From Paludibacteraceae bacterium (GTDB lineage Bacteria; Bacteroidota; Bacteroidia; Bacteroidales; Paludibacteraceae): DNA of 64,000 bases. The notes beneath the pieces were generated by a model. It had not been told where the DNA came from. It ran no database searches and worked only from the letters and a program-made list of their open reading frames with translations. Positions 10,065 through 19,322 of this stretch are shown here, one piece after another. The stretch is from assembly GCA_024399655.1 (NCBI GenBank), contig JAKSNP010000008.1, forward strand, positions 41,461 through 105,460. The letters are read 5' to 3'. A program made the translations under genes and the position numbers. Position 1 is the first letter of the stretch. Each line of letters begins with the position of its first letter.

Positions 10065-10472
10065 ATGAAAAAACTATATTTCTATCTTATCTGTGGCCTG
10101 ACTGCCCTGATGATGAATTCGTGTTTTGAAGATAAATCCGATTGTAGGGTATCCTGGGGATTCGCAATGGGCGAAGACGATGTGCATGCTGACGAGTGCA
10201 ATATTTTTGAAAACGACCGAAAAGTGTATGACGCTTTTGATGAGGTCTTCTACCAGGCGGGTACTGGCCGCATAGACGGTCTCTATCACACCACTTTCTT
10301 CCAATTGATGCGCAAAAGCAAATGGGAAAAGCAGATTCGTGACTATGCGGAAACGGCTGCGGCTCAATTGCCTGCCGATCATGTCACACCTACGGATTTG
10401 CCTTTCCGTGTAATCGGTAAATTTGGCGGAGAAGGTGAAAATGTCGTTATTTGGGAGAAAAAATTCGAATAA
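10065..10472 (+). CDS. Small lipoprotein, probable distant paralogue of the preceding gene
   Basis: 135 residues. The signal peptide ends in the lipobox MMNSC. The mature region has an acidic start, the stretch YDAFDEVFYQAGTG that loosely parallels the neighbour's central region, an amphipathic helix (KWEKQIRDYAETAAAQ) and a terminal beta section. Function unknown. It follows the first lipoprotein by 68 bases with no promoter between, and a strong terminator follows, so the pair appears to form a two-gene transcript. Confidence 0.8.
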   Translation: MKKLYFYLICGLTALMMNSCFEDKSDCRVSWGFAMGEDDVHADECNIFENDRKVYDAFDEVFYQAGTGRIDGLYHTTFFQLMRKSKWEKQIRDYAETAAAQLPADHVTPTDLPFRVIGKFGGEGENVVIWEKKFE

Positions 10473-10505
10473 TTCGTTTCTCTTCTCTCTGATTCTGCTA
10501 AAAAG

Positions 10506-10539
10506 AGTGCGTTTTCTTTCCGAAAATGCACTTTTTTTT
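10506..10539 (+). terminator. Terminator after the lipoprotein pair
   Basis: AGTGCGTTTTC (10506-10516) pairs with GAAAATGCACT (10522-10532), and a run of eight T follows. The last T residues are also part of the metK -33 box, so the two units abut. Confidence 0.75.
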
Positions 10540-10568
10540 GGCATTCTCAAAAAAATATCGTAACTTTG
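10537..10568 (+). promoter_or_regulatory. Promoter of metK
   Basis: TTTG (10537-10540), 20-bp spacer, TAACTTTG (10561-10568). Transcription would start near 10575, leaving a leader of about 80 bases that contains the riboswitch candidate. Confidence 0.8.
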
Positions 10569-10606
10569 CAGGCTTTTTCGGTAAAGCTCAAAATCTTTTA
10601 TTAATC

Positions 10607-10658
10607 GGGGACAGATTTATTCAACTTGCAACCCCCACAAAACAAATGCTAAAATGAG
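10607..10658 (+). ncRNA. Candidate SAM-II/SAM-V-like riboswitch overlapping the metK start codon
   Basis: The metK leader shows the layout of a SAM-II aptamer. GGGG (10607-10610) can pair with CCCC (10632-10635). The enclosed loop contains GATTTA, then 6 bases, then TTGCA (10614-10630), which matches the SAM-II loop as I remember it in 12 of 17 positions. The tail after the stem reads ACAAATGCTAAAA, close to the conserved SAM-II GCUAAAA tail. The final A of that tail is the A of the metK start codon, so ligand binding would hide the start. Weak points are a P1 stem of only four pairs and a 3/1 internal bulge. The match is by eye and from memory. Confidence 0.4.
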
Positions 10659-11892
10659 GTACTTATTTACCAGTGAATCGGTGTCGGAAGGACACCCTGA
10701 CAAAGTAGCAGACCAGATTTCGGATGCTATTCTCGATAATTTTCTTGCGCAAGATCCCGCAAGCCATGTGGCTTGCGAAACCATGGTAACTACCGGACAG
10801 GTGGTAGTGGCTGGAGAGGTTTTGTCCAAACGCTATGTGGATGTTCCTACGGTGGTACGTAATACCATCGCGCGCATCGGTTATACGCGCTCCGCGTATA
10901 AATTTGAAGCGGAAAGTTGCGGTATCCTTACTGCACTTCATGAACAGTCGTCTGATATCAATCAAGGCGTCTCTCGTAAGGGCCGACTTTCACAAGGGGC
11001 TGGCGATCAAGGTATGATGTTCGGCTATGCAACGGCCGAAACAGATACTTTTATGCCGCTCACTTTGGATATGGCCCACACCTTAGTATATACACTCGCG
11101 CGTATACGTAAGGCGGGTAAACAGATGACCTATCTGCGTCCGGATGCCAAGAGTCAGGTAACTATCGAATACGACGAGCATGACCAACCCGTTCGGTTGG
11201 ATACCATCGTTATTTCCACACAACATGATCCTGATGTCTCACAACAACAGATTTCGGACGATATCCGTAACATCCTTCTGCCTGAAGTCGCAAAACGTGA
11301 TTCGCGTTATCAGAAGTTGTTGAACGGTGATTTCAAATTGCTGGTCAATCCTACCGGAAATTTTGTCATTGGCGGACCTCATGGTGATACCGGACTTACC
11401 GGACGTAAAATTATTGTTGATACTTATGGCGGCCGTGGCGCTCACGGTGGCGGCGCTTTTTCCGGTAAAGACCCTTCTAAAGTGGATAGATCGGCTGCAT
11501 ATATGGCCCGCTATATCGCCAAAAATATGGTTGCTGCAGGAGTGGCTCGTGAGATGCTCGTACAAATCAGTTATGCTATTGGTGTCGCTCAGCCGGTTAG
11601 CCTCTATGTCAATACTAATGGGACGGGGATTGTTTCCGACCGGAAGATCGTTTCTTTGATTCGCCGTCTCTTCGACCTTCGTCCTGCTGCTATCGAACAA
11701 ACTTTGCAACTGCGCATGCCTATTTACGAAGAAACGGCTGCTTATGGGCATTTCGGACGTAAACCTAAATGCGTTACCAAACAGTTTGTCGACGAAAACG
11801 GACGCGTATTCAGCCGTGAGGTCCAACTCTTTACGTGGGAAAAATTGGATCGCGTCGATGATATTCGTAATGAGATGGTAAAACTTCGCTGA
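10654..11892 (+). CDS. metK: S-adenosylmethionine synthetase
   Basis: 412 residues. It makes S-adenosylmethionine from methionine and ATP in the cytoplasm, with Mg2+ and K+. The signatures are clear: [20 protein letters not shown] at the N-terminus, [12 protein letters not shown] in the middle domain, and [20 protein letters not shown] with [19 protein letters not shown] in the phosphate-binding domain. The start is fixed by homology to [10 protein letters not shown]-type N-termini. The gene has its own promoter. Its start codon lies in a possible SAM-sensing leader, which would give feedback control by the product. Confidence 0.97.
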   Translation: MRYLFTSESVSEGHPDKVADQISDAILDNFLAQDPASHVACETMVTTGQVVVAGEVLSKRYVDVPTVVRNTIARIGYTRSAYKFEAESCGILTALHEQSSDINQGVSRKGRLSQGAGDQGMMFGYATAETDTFMPLTLDMAHTLVYTLARIRKAGKQMTYLRPDAKSQVTIEYDEHDQPVRLDTIVISTQHDPDVSQQQISDDIRNILLPEVAKRDSRYQKLLNGDFKLLVNPTGNFVIGGPHGDTGLTGRKIIVDTYGGRGAHGGGAFSGKDPSKVDRSAAYMARYIAKNMVAAGVAREMLVQISYAIGVAQPVSLYVNTNGTGIVSDRKIVSLIRRLFDLRPAAIEQTLQLRMPIYEETAAYGHFGRKPKCVTKQFVDENGRVFSREVQLFTWEKLDRVDDIRNEMVKLR

Positions 11893-11953
11893 TACTTGAT
11901 TCTGCCGGCAGCGTGCTTTTATCGTATAAATAGATGAGAAATAATATATAGGA

Positions 11954-12589
11954 TTGATAAAAATGGAAAAAACTGCATATACACGCAAATCTCGTTGGTT
12001 GGTGGCAGCTATCGTGGTATTGGCTGTTGTTATTGATCAATCTATTAAATTATATGTCCGTACTCATTTCCAAATGGGGGAGGTACGCGAAGTGTTGCCG
12101 TTTGTCAAACTCTGTTTCGTTGAAAATAATGGCATGGCATTCGGTATTGAGTGGTTCGACAAGATTTTCTTGACGCTTTTCCGCCTGGTGGCAGTTGCTT
12201 TATTGGCTTGGTATGCCAATCGCTTGATCGTTTCTAATTCCCGTTGCCTCCAATCGGGGGCTCCTCTACGGGTTCGTAACGGTTTCCTTGTTACTGTGGC
12301 TTTGGTAATGGCAGGTGCTCTGGGAAATATCGTGGATTGTGTCTGCTATGGCCGTTTGTTCGGCTATGCTGATTGGATGTACGGCAGGGTGGTGGATATG
12401 CTTTATTTCCCCCTCATTACCAATAAGGTCGGCGAATGTATTTTCTTTCGCCCGATTTTTAATTTTGCGGATTCTTGTATTACTGTAGCGGTTTTTGTGA
12501 TTCTTTTGTGGTATCGTCGTGATTTGGATGCAAGCCTGTCTCGCCCTGCTATGGAAAATACAAATTCTCAACAGTCCAAAGAGAAATAA
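11954..12589 (+). CDS. lspA: Lipoprotein signal peptidase (signal peptidase II)
   Basis: 211 residues with four hydrophobic segments. It cleaves the signal peptide of prolipoproteins in the inner membrane after diacylglyceryl transfer. The family blocks are present: VVIDQSIKLYV in the first helix, FVENNGMAFG, GALGNIVDC with the first catalytic Asp, and FNFADSCIT with the second. It is about 40 residues longer than the E. coli enzyme, mainly in the cytoplasmic loop around residues 90-105 and at the polar tail, as in other Bacteroidota. It is followed by a DUF4296 gene 27 bases away, a conserved pairing in this phylum. Confidence 0.95.
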   Translation: MIKMEKTAYTRKSRWLVAAIVVLAVVIDQSIKLYVRTHFQMGEVREVLPFVKLCFVENNGMAFGIEWFDKIFLTLFRLVAVALLAWYANRLIVSNSRCLQSGAPLRVRNGFLVTVALVMAGALGNIVDCVCYGRLFGYADWMYGRVVDMLYFPLITNKVGECIFFRPIFNFADSCITVAVFVILLWYRRDLDASLSRPAMENTNSQQSKEK

Positions 12590-12616
12590 ATTCTTTTCCT
12601 TTCCGATTGTCTGCCG

Positions 12617-13162
12617 ATGCGTTCGATTCGTCTATATGGTGTTTTGTTGGCCGTCATGCTGCTCGGCTTGCCGGGATGCCGTCCCAGAGGCATCCTTTCA
12701 CCACATACCCTGGAAGACCTGCTGTATGAGTTGCATCGGGCAGATGGTATTTTGGAGGAAGCGGGCTACACCTATGGTAGTGATCAGGAATTATGTGCTT
12801 ATTATAACGCGGTTTTGATGAAGTACGGAATCACACAGGCTCAGTTTGATTCCACAATCGCTTTTTATACAGCGCATCCTACACGATTCGATAAGGTTTA
12901 TCCGGCTGTTCTTCAGCGCCTTGAAAACGACTTGGCGGCCACAGATAAGGCTTTGCACGAAGCTGTCCATTCAACTGACGATGTATCATCGCAAGGTTGG
13001 GATGAACAATGGCAACACGAGTTTATCTACGGTATGCATCCTGTTTATCCTCAGCGCCCCGAACCCTATCAGAATTTTGTGATTATTCGGGAAAATATAC
13101 AAGAAGAAATGCCGAATCTCGAAGAAATAAGGCTCTTCGATCGAAAAATGAGAAATTTTTAG
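12617..13162 (+). CDS. DUF4296-family lipoprotein
   Basis: 181 residues. A short signal peptide ends in the lipobox LGLPGC, so this is probably a substrate of the LspA encoded just upstream. The mature part is helical, with the DUF4296 pattern: an N-terminal helix LEDLLYELHRADGILEEAG, then YNAVLMKYGITQAQFDSTI and a short RLENDLAATDKAL helix. The family is restricted to Bacteroidota and almost always follows lspA; its function is unknown. The C-terminal part (residues 125-181) is charged and low in recognisable motifs. It is the last gene before the ribosomal-protein promoter. Confidence 0.85.
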   Translation: MRSIRLYGVLLAVMLLGLPGCRPRGILSPHTLEDLLYELHRADGILEEAGYTYGSDQELCAYYNAVLMKYGITQAQFDSTIAFYTAHPTRFDKVYPAVLQRLENDLAATDKALHEAVHSTDDVSSQGWDEQWQHEFIYGMHPVYPQRPEPYQNFVIIRENIQEEMPNLEEIRLFDRKMRNF

Positions 13163-13171
13163 GGCAAAGTA

Positions 13172-13202
13172 TTGCATATGTCAAAAAATAGCAGTACCTT
13201 TG
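13172..13202 (+). promoter_or_regulatory. Promoter of the rplM operon
   Basis: TTG (13172-13174), 20-bp spacer, TACCTTTG (13195-13202). It lies right after the DUF4296 gene and leaves a leader of about 90 bases. Confidence 0.75.
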
Positions 13203-13208
13203 CACGCT

Positions 13209-13300
13209 TTTTTGAATATTAACAACTCGTCAGGTTGGGCAGTGGCCTAGTTGAGGCGTAAATGATGTCTGTCGGCCTGGCATTAAAAATTAATTAAATA
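13209..13300 (+). promoter_or_regulatory. Leader of rplM, possible autoregulatory RNA
   Basis: The untranslated leader can form a stem CAACT (13223-13227) with AGTTG (13249-13253) around a GC-rich interior, with a second GGCC-bearing segment downstream. Ribosomal-protein leaders are often autogenously regulated. Whether this one is cannot be told from a single sequence. Confidence 0.3.
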
Positions 13301-13756
13301 ATGGATACTTTATCTTTCAAGACAGTATCAGTTAACAAAGCAACTGCTCAAAAAGAGTGGGTTGTTGTTGATGCTGAAGGCCAGGTTCTTGGCCGTATGT
13401 GCACGAAGGTTGCTAAGCTCCTCCGCGGCAAGTACAAACCCAGTTTCACCCCCAATGTGGATTGCGGTGACAACGTTATTATCATCAATGCTGACAAAGT
13501 TCAGATGACCGGTAACAAATGGGACAATCGTTCCTATGTTCATTACACTGGTTTCCCCGGTGGACAACGTATCTGCACTCCTCGCGATATGATGAACAAA
13601 GGCGCTGACCGCCTCATCCGCAAGGTTGTTAAGGGTATGCTTCCCAAAAACCGTCTCGGCGATCGTTTGATCACCAATCTCTTCATCTTTGCTGGTGCCG
13701 AGCACAATATGCAGGCTCAACAACCCAAACAAATCGATATCAATACTCTTAAATAA
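13301..13756 (+). CDS. rplM: 50S ribosomal protein L13 (uL13)
   Basis: 151 residues, the normal length. It is an early-assembling large-subunit protein that binds 23S rRNA. Diagnostic segments are WVVVDAEGQVLGRMCTKVAK, LLRGKYKPSFTPNVDCGD, the GNKWDNRSYVHYTGFPGG block, and KGMLPKNRLGD near the C-terminus. It is first in the conserved order rplM-rpsI-rpsB-tsf, and rpsI starts 15 bases after it. Codons are strongly biased (CGT, CTC, GCT, AAC), as expected for a highly expressed gene. Confidence 0.98.
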   Translation: MDTLSFKTVSVNKATAQKEWVVVDAEGQVLGRMCTKVAKLLRGKYKPSFTPNVDCGDNVIIINADKVQMTGNKWDNRSYVHYTGFPGGQRICTPRDMMNKGADRLIRKVVKGMLPKNRLGDRLITNLFIFAGAEHNMQAQQPKQIDINTLK

Positions 13757-13770
13757 TAAAGCGAAGAATT

Positions 13771-14157
13771 ATGGAAACTATCAATGCATTAGGTCGTCGT
13801 AAAGCTGCTGTTGCACGCGTTTACGTTAATGAAGGCGCTGGTCAGATCACGATCAACAAACGTCCTCTCGAGCAGTACTTCCCCAGCTCTATTCTTCAAT
13901 TTATTGTTAAACAGCCCCTCACAAAACTTGGTGTTGAGGCTAAATATGATATCAAGGTTAATCTTGATGGCGGCGGATTCAAAGGACAAGCTGAGGCTCT
14001 GCGTCTCGCTATCGCTCGAGCTCTCGTTAAGATCAATCCTGAAGACAAATCCGCTCTCAAGGCTGAAGGTTTCATGACTCGTGACGCTCGTGAAGTTGAA
14101 CGTAAGAAACCCGGTCAACCCAAAGCTCGTAAACACTTCCAATTCAGCAAACGTTAA
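13771..14157 (+). CDS. rpsI: 30S ribosomal protein S9 (uS9)
   Basis: 128 residues. It is a small-subunit head protein whose basic C-terminal tail reaches the P-site tRNA. Motifs: NALGRRKAAVARVYV at the start, DIKVNLDGGGFKGQAEALRL in the middle, and the basic tail KKPGQPKARKHFQFSKR, which ends in the invariant Ser-Lys-Arg. It is cotranscribed with rplM. Confidence 0.98.
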   Translation: METINALGRRKAAVARVYVNEGAGQITINKRPLEQYFPSSILQFIVKQPLTKLGVEAKYDIKVNLDGGGFKGQAEALRLAIARALVKINPEDKSALKAEGFMTRDAREVERKKPGQPKARKHFQFSKR

Positions 14158-14164
14158 TCGTTTT

Positions 14165-14188
14165 CAAGCCATCAGTTTTGGTGGCTTG
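14165..14188 (+). promoter_or_regulatory. Hairpin between rpsI and rpsB
   Basis: CAAGCCATC (14165-14173) pairs with GGTGGCTTG (14180-14188), nine pairs with one G-T. No T-run follows, so it is more likely an attenuating or mRNA-stabilising hairpin than a full terminator. The 130-base gap to rpsB shows no clear promoter. Confidence 0.5.
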
Positions 14189-14287
14189 ATTGGCTTGACA
14201 CCTGTTGAATCCCTCACGCCGCGCTTCTCTGTGGCATAAGGGCAAAGGAATAATTATTAATAGAATAATTCAAACTAATCAAACAAA

Positions 14288-15133
14288 ATGAGAACTAATT
14301 TTGATCAACTTCTCGAGGCTGGCTGCCACTTCGGTCACCTCAAACGTAAATGGAATCCCGCTATGGCTCCTTATATCTATATGGAGCGCAACGGCATTCA
14401 TATCATCGACCTCAACAAAACTGCTGTCAAAATCGATGAGGCTGCTGAGGCTTTGAAAAACATCGCTAAGAGCGGTCGTAAAATCCTCTTCGTCGCTACC
14501 AAGAAACAAGGACAAGACACTGTAGCTGCTCACGCACAGGAAGTCCAAATGCCTTATATTACCGAGCGTTGGGCTGGTGGTATGCTCACCAACTTCCCCA
14601 CCATCCGTAAAGCCGTTAAGAAAATGGCTACCATCGACAAAATGATGGCTGATGGCACTTTCGACAATATCTCCAAACGTGAAAAACTCCAAATCACTCG
14701 TCAACGCGAAAAACTCGAGAAGAACCTCGGTAGTATCGTTGACCTTACACGTCTTCCCAGCGCACTCTTCGTCGTTGATGTTATGAAAGAGCATATCGCT
14801 GTTGCTGAAGCTAACCGTCTGGGTATTCCCGTTTTCGGTATTGTGGACACCAACTCCGATCCTTCGAATATCGACTATGTTATTCCTGCTAACGATGATG
14901 CTACCAAGAGTATCGACCTCGTTCTGACCGCTGTTTGCGAAGCTATTCGCGAAGGTCTTGAAGAGCGCCGTGTTGAAAAAGCTGACGAAGAAGCTGCTCA
15001 AGCTCAAGAGGAAACTCCTGCTGAAAACGAAGCTGCCGCTCCCAAAGAGCGTCGTCAACGCGTTCGCAAAGCTGCCAAACCTGCTGAAGCAGAGAAAGTA
15101 GCTACCGCTGAAGTTGAAGAAAAAGCTGAATAA
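14288..15133 (+). CDS. rpsB: 30S ribosomal protein S2 (uS2)
   Basis: 281 residues. It assembles late on the back of the small subunit. Motifs: FDQLLEAGCHFGHLKRKWNP at the N-terminus, IYMERNGIHIIDLNKT, ERWAGGMLTNFPTIRK, LPSALFVVDV and GIPVFGIVDTNSDPSNIDYV. Beyond the conserved core, residues 232-281 form an Ala/Glu/Lys-rich tail with low sequence complexity. tsf follows 27 bases after it, as in most bacteria. Confidence 0.98.
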   Translation: MRTNFDQLLEAGCHFGHLKRKWNPAMAPYIYMERNGIHIIDLNKTAVKIDEAAEALKNIAKSGRKILFVATKKQGQDTVAAHAQEVQMPYITERWAGGMLTNFPTIRKAVKKMATIDKMMADGTFDNISKREKLQITRQREKLEKNLGSIVDLTRLPSALFVVDVMKEHIAVAEANRLGIPVFGIVDTNSDPSNIDYVIPANDDATKSIDLVLTAVCEAIREGLEERRVEKADEEAAQAQEETPAENEAAAPKERRQRVRKAAKPAEAEKVATAEVEEKAE

Positions 15134-15160
15134 GTATTAATCGTCAATTCGTTTATTAGT

Positions 15161-16150
15161 ATGGCTGTTACACTTGCTGATATTAAAAAACTGCGCGATA
15201 TGACCGGCGCAGGTATGATGGATGTAAAAAAAGCTCTTGAAGAAGCTAACGGCGATTTCGAAGTCGCTAAAGATTTGCTCCGTAAACGCGGACAGGCTAT
15301 CGCTGCTAAGCGTAGCGATCGAGAGGCTTCTGAAGGTTGCGTCCTCGCTAAAGCTGAAAACGGTTTCGCTTGCATCGTTGCTGTTAAGTGCGAAACGGAC
15401 TTCGTAGCTAAAAACGCTGATTTCGTAGCTATGGTTAAGAAAATTCTTGATGTTGCTATGCAACAACAACCCGAATCTCTTGACGCGCTCAAAGCTCTTA
15501 CTCTTAACGGACAAACTATGGCTGACCTCGTTACCGAGCGCAGTGGCGTTACTGGTGAGAAAATGGAACTCAGCGACTACGCTTTCCTCCGTGCTGCTAA
15601 AGTGGATGCTTACAACCACCTTGGAAACAAACTTTCTTCTATCATCGCTGCTGATTGCGCTGAAGCTGATGCTGAAACCGTTCACGGTATGAACATGCAA
15701 GTTGCTTCTATGAATCCTGTTGCTCTTGATGCTGACCATGTCGCTCAAGAAGTTAAGGATCGCGAACTCAGTGTCGCCGTTGAGAAAACCAAACAGGACG
15801 AAATCAATAAAGCTATCGAAAACGCTCTCCGCAAAGCTGGTATCAATCCCGCTCACGCTGATAGTGATGATCATATTGCTAGCAACACCGCTAAAGGTTG
15901 GATGACCGAAGAACAAGCTGAACAGGCTCGACAAATCCGTGCTAATGTTCCTGCTGAAGCTGAAGCATCTCTCAATATGAAGAAGGTTGAAATGATTGCT
16001 CAAGGTCGTCTGCAGAAATTCCTCAAGGAATCTACTTTGGTTGAGCAACAATATATTCTTAGCGATTCTAAAGAACTTGTTAAGGATGTGCTCAAAAAGC
16101 AGAATGTGGTTATTACCGACTTCCGTCGTATTACCCTCAACCAAGAGTAA
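15161..16150 (+). CDS. tsf: Translation elongation factor Ts
   Basis: 329 residues. It is the guanine nucleotide exchange factor for EF-Tu. The N-terminal UBA-like domain with KLRDMTGAGMMDVKKALEE and the following GDFEVAKDLLRKRG are invariant features. The core has CIVAVKCETDFVAKNADF, with the TDFV motif that inserts into EF-Tu. The remaining dimerisation domain is longer than in E. coli (283 residues), a size typical for Bacteroidota. It is the last gene of the ribosomal cluster, closed by a strong terminator. Confidence 0.97.
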   Translation: MAVTLADIKKLRDMTGAGMMDVKKALEEANGDFEVAKDLLRKRGQAIAAKRSDREASEGCVLAKAENGFACIVAVKCETDFVAKNADFVAMVKKILDVAMQQQPESLDALKALTLNGQTMADLVTERSGVTGEKMELSDYAFLRAAKVDAYNHLGNKLSSIIAADCAEADAETVHGMNMQVASMNPVALDADHVAQEVKDRELSVAVEKTKQDEINKAIENALRKAGINPAHADSDDHIASNTAKGWMTEEQAEQARQIRANVPAEAEASLNMKKVEMIAQGRLQKFLKESTLVEQQYILSDSKELVKDVLKKQNVVITDFRRITLNQE

Positions 16151-16172
16151 TTGCAACTTTTGATCCTACTCT

Positions 16173-16211
16173 AAAAGGCTTGATGTATTTGTGCATCAAG
16201 CCTTTTATTCT
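16173..16211 (+). terminator. Terminator of the rplM-tsf cluster
   Basis: AAAAGGCTTGATG (16173-16185) pairs perfectly with CATCAAGCCTTTT (16194-16206) across an 8-base loop. The stem ends in T residues. Confidence 0.9.
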
Positions 16212-16378
16212 TGTCATCTTTTATTGTTAAACGAGGATTTGTAGAACACATCCTATATTTGTTTATCTTATTTGTTTTGGGTGAATTGATCCTGAAAATT
16301 TCTATTTATTTTTAGTTTATTTGTCTCTTTGATAATGGAATTCCTCCCTTTGGCATAAATTTTGCTGCATCCAGGTAT

Positions 16379-19297
16379 ATGAAACGATTCATTTTTTCTT
16401 TGCTATTGATAGGTTTGCCGGTCATTTTAATGGCTCAGTTTTCAGTTCGCGGTCGTGTTTTGTCTGCAGTGGATAATGCTCCTGTCGAGATGACTACAAT
16501 CCGACTTTTTTCCTATTCATCATCTACGGACAGTACATTTGTTCAAGGTGTACAAACAGACTTGGATGGCTATTTCGTAATGGAAAAAGTTGCTGCAGGT
16601 AACTATAAATTGATCATCTCAAATATAGGTTTCAAAACTCGTATTCTTCCGGTTGTCCTCAAGCAAGCGGATGTGGTGATGCAACCGATTAAGTTGGATG
16701 AAGATGTTCAGTTCCTCGAAGAAGTTAGCGTCAAGGGGCATGCTGCTGAAATGACGGTGAAAGGCGATACGATTGAATATAATACCAGCGCCTATAAAGT
16801 CAACGAAACGGATATGGTGGAAGAGTTGCTTAAAAAGATGTCCGGCATCGAAGTGGATAACGAGGGAAATGTCACAGTTAATGGAGAGGCGATTAAAGGT
16901 ATTCGTATTGATGGTAAAAAATTTTTCGGAAATGATGTCCAATCTGCAACTAAGAACATCCCCGCTGATATGGTGGATAAAATCCAGGTGATTGACCAAA
17001 AATCCGAAACAGCTAAGTTGACAGGATTTGATGATGACGAATCGGAGCGTATTATCAATCTTACATTGAAATCTGACCGCAAGAAAGGAGTTTTCGGCAA
17101 TTATAATCTTGGTGTCGGCATGGATATGGTAACAGATAATGGCGGATGGTTTGATTATGCTAATCCCGCATATGGAGCTACATCCAATCAATTGGCACGA
17201 CATTTTTTTGCTAATGATTTTCGATACGAAGCAGGCTTGTTTACCAATATACTCGCAGGTGAAAGTCAAACTACTATAATTGGTGGTGCCAACAATACTA
17301 ACCAAATCCGTATGGGACGTGGTAGAGGTGGATTTGGACAACAGAACCAAGGTATTACTTGGAGTGAAAATATTGGTATTAACACCAATATCGATTTGGG
17401 TAAAAATATCGTGAAGAAAGATGCCCGAACTTCTCTTCTTTTTGGTGGTGATGTCGCTTTTTCGCATTCCAACAACGATAGTCGTACTCAATCTGAAAAA
17501 GAGAGTTATTCTCCTGGAGCTACTTATCACAATACGGATTCTACTGGGCGAATGTCAACGGCATGGGATGTCAATCTTCGGTTGGAATTGGAGTATCAGA
17601 TAGATACGCTAAATATGCTTTTGTTCCAACCGGGTTTCTCGTATACTCAGAATATTGGTGAAGGACACAACGAATACCGTTATTATCGTGATTCGGATTT
17701 GGTTTCCGACGGTTATCAAAATCAATCATCTGATTCGCGCGATATCTCTGCCAACATGAAAATCAATTATAATCACCGTTTCTATCGTCCCGGTCGTTCG
17801 CTTACACTTACTGGTTCCGTTGACTTTACCAATACGGTCGGATATGCTAAAACTTATAGTTGGGATAATATCTTGGGACAGTCAAAAGTGGATCAATATA
17901 CCAATTCAGGTAATGATAAAATTGGTTATTCGATTCGTGCTTCCTATGTGGAGCCTATTCACGGCAATAACCATTTGATGGAATTCGCACTTTCTTTCTC
18001 CGGAAATAGCCGTCAGTCGGTTAAGGATCAGATGTCTATGGATTTGCTTTCCAATGAGTATAAATACGATAGCACGTATTCCAATAATCTTACCAACCGT
18101 TTCTTTTCCGAAGCTGCTGAAGTCAACTATAGGTGGATTTCTGAACAATGTGATTTGACCGTCGGTCTTAAATTGAATCCTAGTCAGACCCGTTCCATTA
18201 ATTATTATGGTCAGGTATTGACGCGTGATACCTTGTTGTCGGTATGGAACTGGAGTCCTAATGCTTCCTTCAAATATAAATTCGGCAAACGGGATTTCGC
18301 GCGCATTATATATCGAGGATCGTCTACGCAACCCTCTATTAATCAAATGGAACCGGTCCGCAACAATTCCAATGCCATGAACGAAACTTTGGGTAATCTC
18401 GGCTTGCAACCTTCGTTCCGTCATACGTTGCGATTTATGTATTCCAAATTCAATCAGGAGAGTTTCTCCAGTATTATGTGTGGATTACAAGGCAATTTGA
18501 CGAAAGATGCGTTAGTCAATAATTCAATTTATGATGAAACGGGTAAATTGTATCAACAAACGGTTAATGCGGAGTCGCTTCCTTACGATATTGGAGCTAA
18601 TTTTATGTATAATACTCCTTTTGCGAACAAACTGATGCAGTTCAATACTCGTACGGATATCTCATACAACCGTCGTATTGCATATACTACCCGTGAAATG
18701 ACTTCATTACAAATCGCAGAAATGATTGAGTCAGGTAAAATTCAATTAGGAAATCTCAGTCAAACGGGAAACTTGCAACTTCGGGAGAATCTTTCATTGC
18801 GCTTCACTCACGATATAGTGGAAATCGGTGTAAATGGTAATTTTACATATTCTCGTACCGACAACTCAATTAATCCGGATAATATCAGTAATGTGTTCAA
18901 TTGGGGAGTTACGGGAGATATAGCCTTCCATCTTCCTAAAAAGTGGAATATTGCGGCTGACTGTGGTTATACAGCTCGTTATGGTTACCAACTTAAAGAT
19001 GTTAACGAGGTGATTTTGAATGCTCAAATTAATAAATCGTGGCAGAATGCTACTTTATCGCTGCAGGTATACGATATCTTGCATCAGAAAAAAAATATTG
19101 TACAGGTTATTAATGACAATAGTGTGCAATACAAAAAATTCAACACGTTGCCAACCTATTTTATGTTGACGTTTACCTACAAATTCAACAAAATGGGTGA
19201 CCTGAAAGCTACGGGTATGGCAGGCTATATGCAGGAAATGATGGAATCTGGCTCCAATCCTTCCAAGGGACCACAGCCAGGGCGTATGCCTCGATAA
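16379..19297 (+). CDS. TonB-receptor-like outer membrane beta-barrel protein
   Basis: 972 residues. A signal peptide (residues 1-20, ending MAQ) precedes a carboxypeptidase-regulatory-like domain (FSVRGRVLSAVDNAPVEMTT to about residue 110). A plug-like region with TVKGDTIEYNTSAYKVNE and GIRIDGKKFFGNDVQSATKN follows, and then a long barrel rich in alternating aromatic strands. A Gly-rich loop (MGRGRGGFGQQNQG, near residue 311) and a polar C-terminal tail are notable. This architecture is the outer membrane beta-barrel family close to SusC/TonB receptors but without a paired SusD. The substrate is unknown. There is no clear promoter; the 170-base gap upstream is AT-rich. Confidence 0.85.
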   Translation: MKRFIFSLLLIGLPVILMAQFSVRGRVLSAVDNAPVEMTTIRLFSYSSSTDSTFVQGVQTDLDGYFVMEKVAAGNYKLIISNIGFKTRILPVVLKQADVVMQPIKLDEDVQFLEEVSVKGHAAEMTVKGDTIEYNTSAYKVNETDMVEELLKKMSGIEVDNEGNVTVNGEAIKGIRIDGKKFFGNDVQSATKNIPADMVDKIQVIDQKSETAKLTGFDDDESERIINLTLKSDRKKGVFGNYNLGVGMDMVTDNGGWFDYANPAYGATSNQLARHFFANDFRYEAGLFTNILAGESQTTIIGGANNTNQIRMGRGRGGFGQQNQGITWSENIGINTNIDLGKNIVKKDARTSLLFGGDVAFSHSNNDSRTQSEKESYSPGATYHNTDSTGRMSTAWDVNLRLELEYQIDTLNMLLFQPGFSYTQNIGEGHNEYRYYRDSDLVSDGYQNQSSDSRDISANMKINYNHRFYRPGRSLTLTGSVDFTNTVGYAKTYSWDNILGQSKVDQYTNSGNDKIGYSIRASYVEPIHGNNHLMEFALSFSGNSRQSVKDQMSMDLLSNEYKYDSTYSNNLTNRFFSEAAEVNYRWISEQCDLTVGLKLNPSQTRSINYYGQVLTRDTLLSVWNWSPNASFKYKFGKRDFARIIYRGSSTQPSINQMEPVRNNSNAMNETLGNLGLQPSFRHTLRFMYSKFNQESFSSIMCGLQGNLTKDALVNNSIYDETGKLYQQTVNAESLPYDIGANFMYNTPFANKLMQFNTRTDISYNRRIAYTTREMTSLQIAEMIESGKIQLGNLSQTGNLQLRENLSLRFTHDIVEIGVNGNFTYSRTDNSINPDNISNVFNWGVTGDIAFHLPKKWNIAADCGYTARYGYQLKDVNEVILNAQINKSWQNATLSLQVYDILHQKKNIVQVINDNSVQYKKFNTLPTYFMLTFTYKFNKMGDLKATGMAGYMQEMMESGSNPSKGPQPGRMPR

Positions 19298-19322
19298 AAT
19301 ACAAACTTAGTAAATGCTTATT

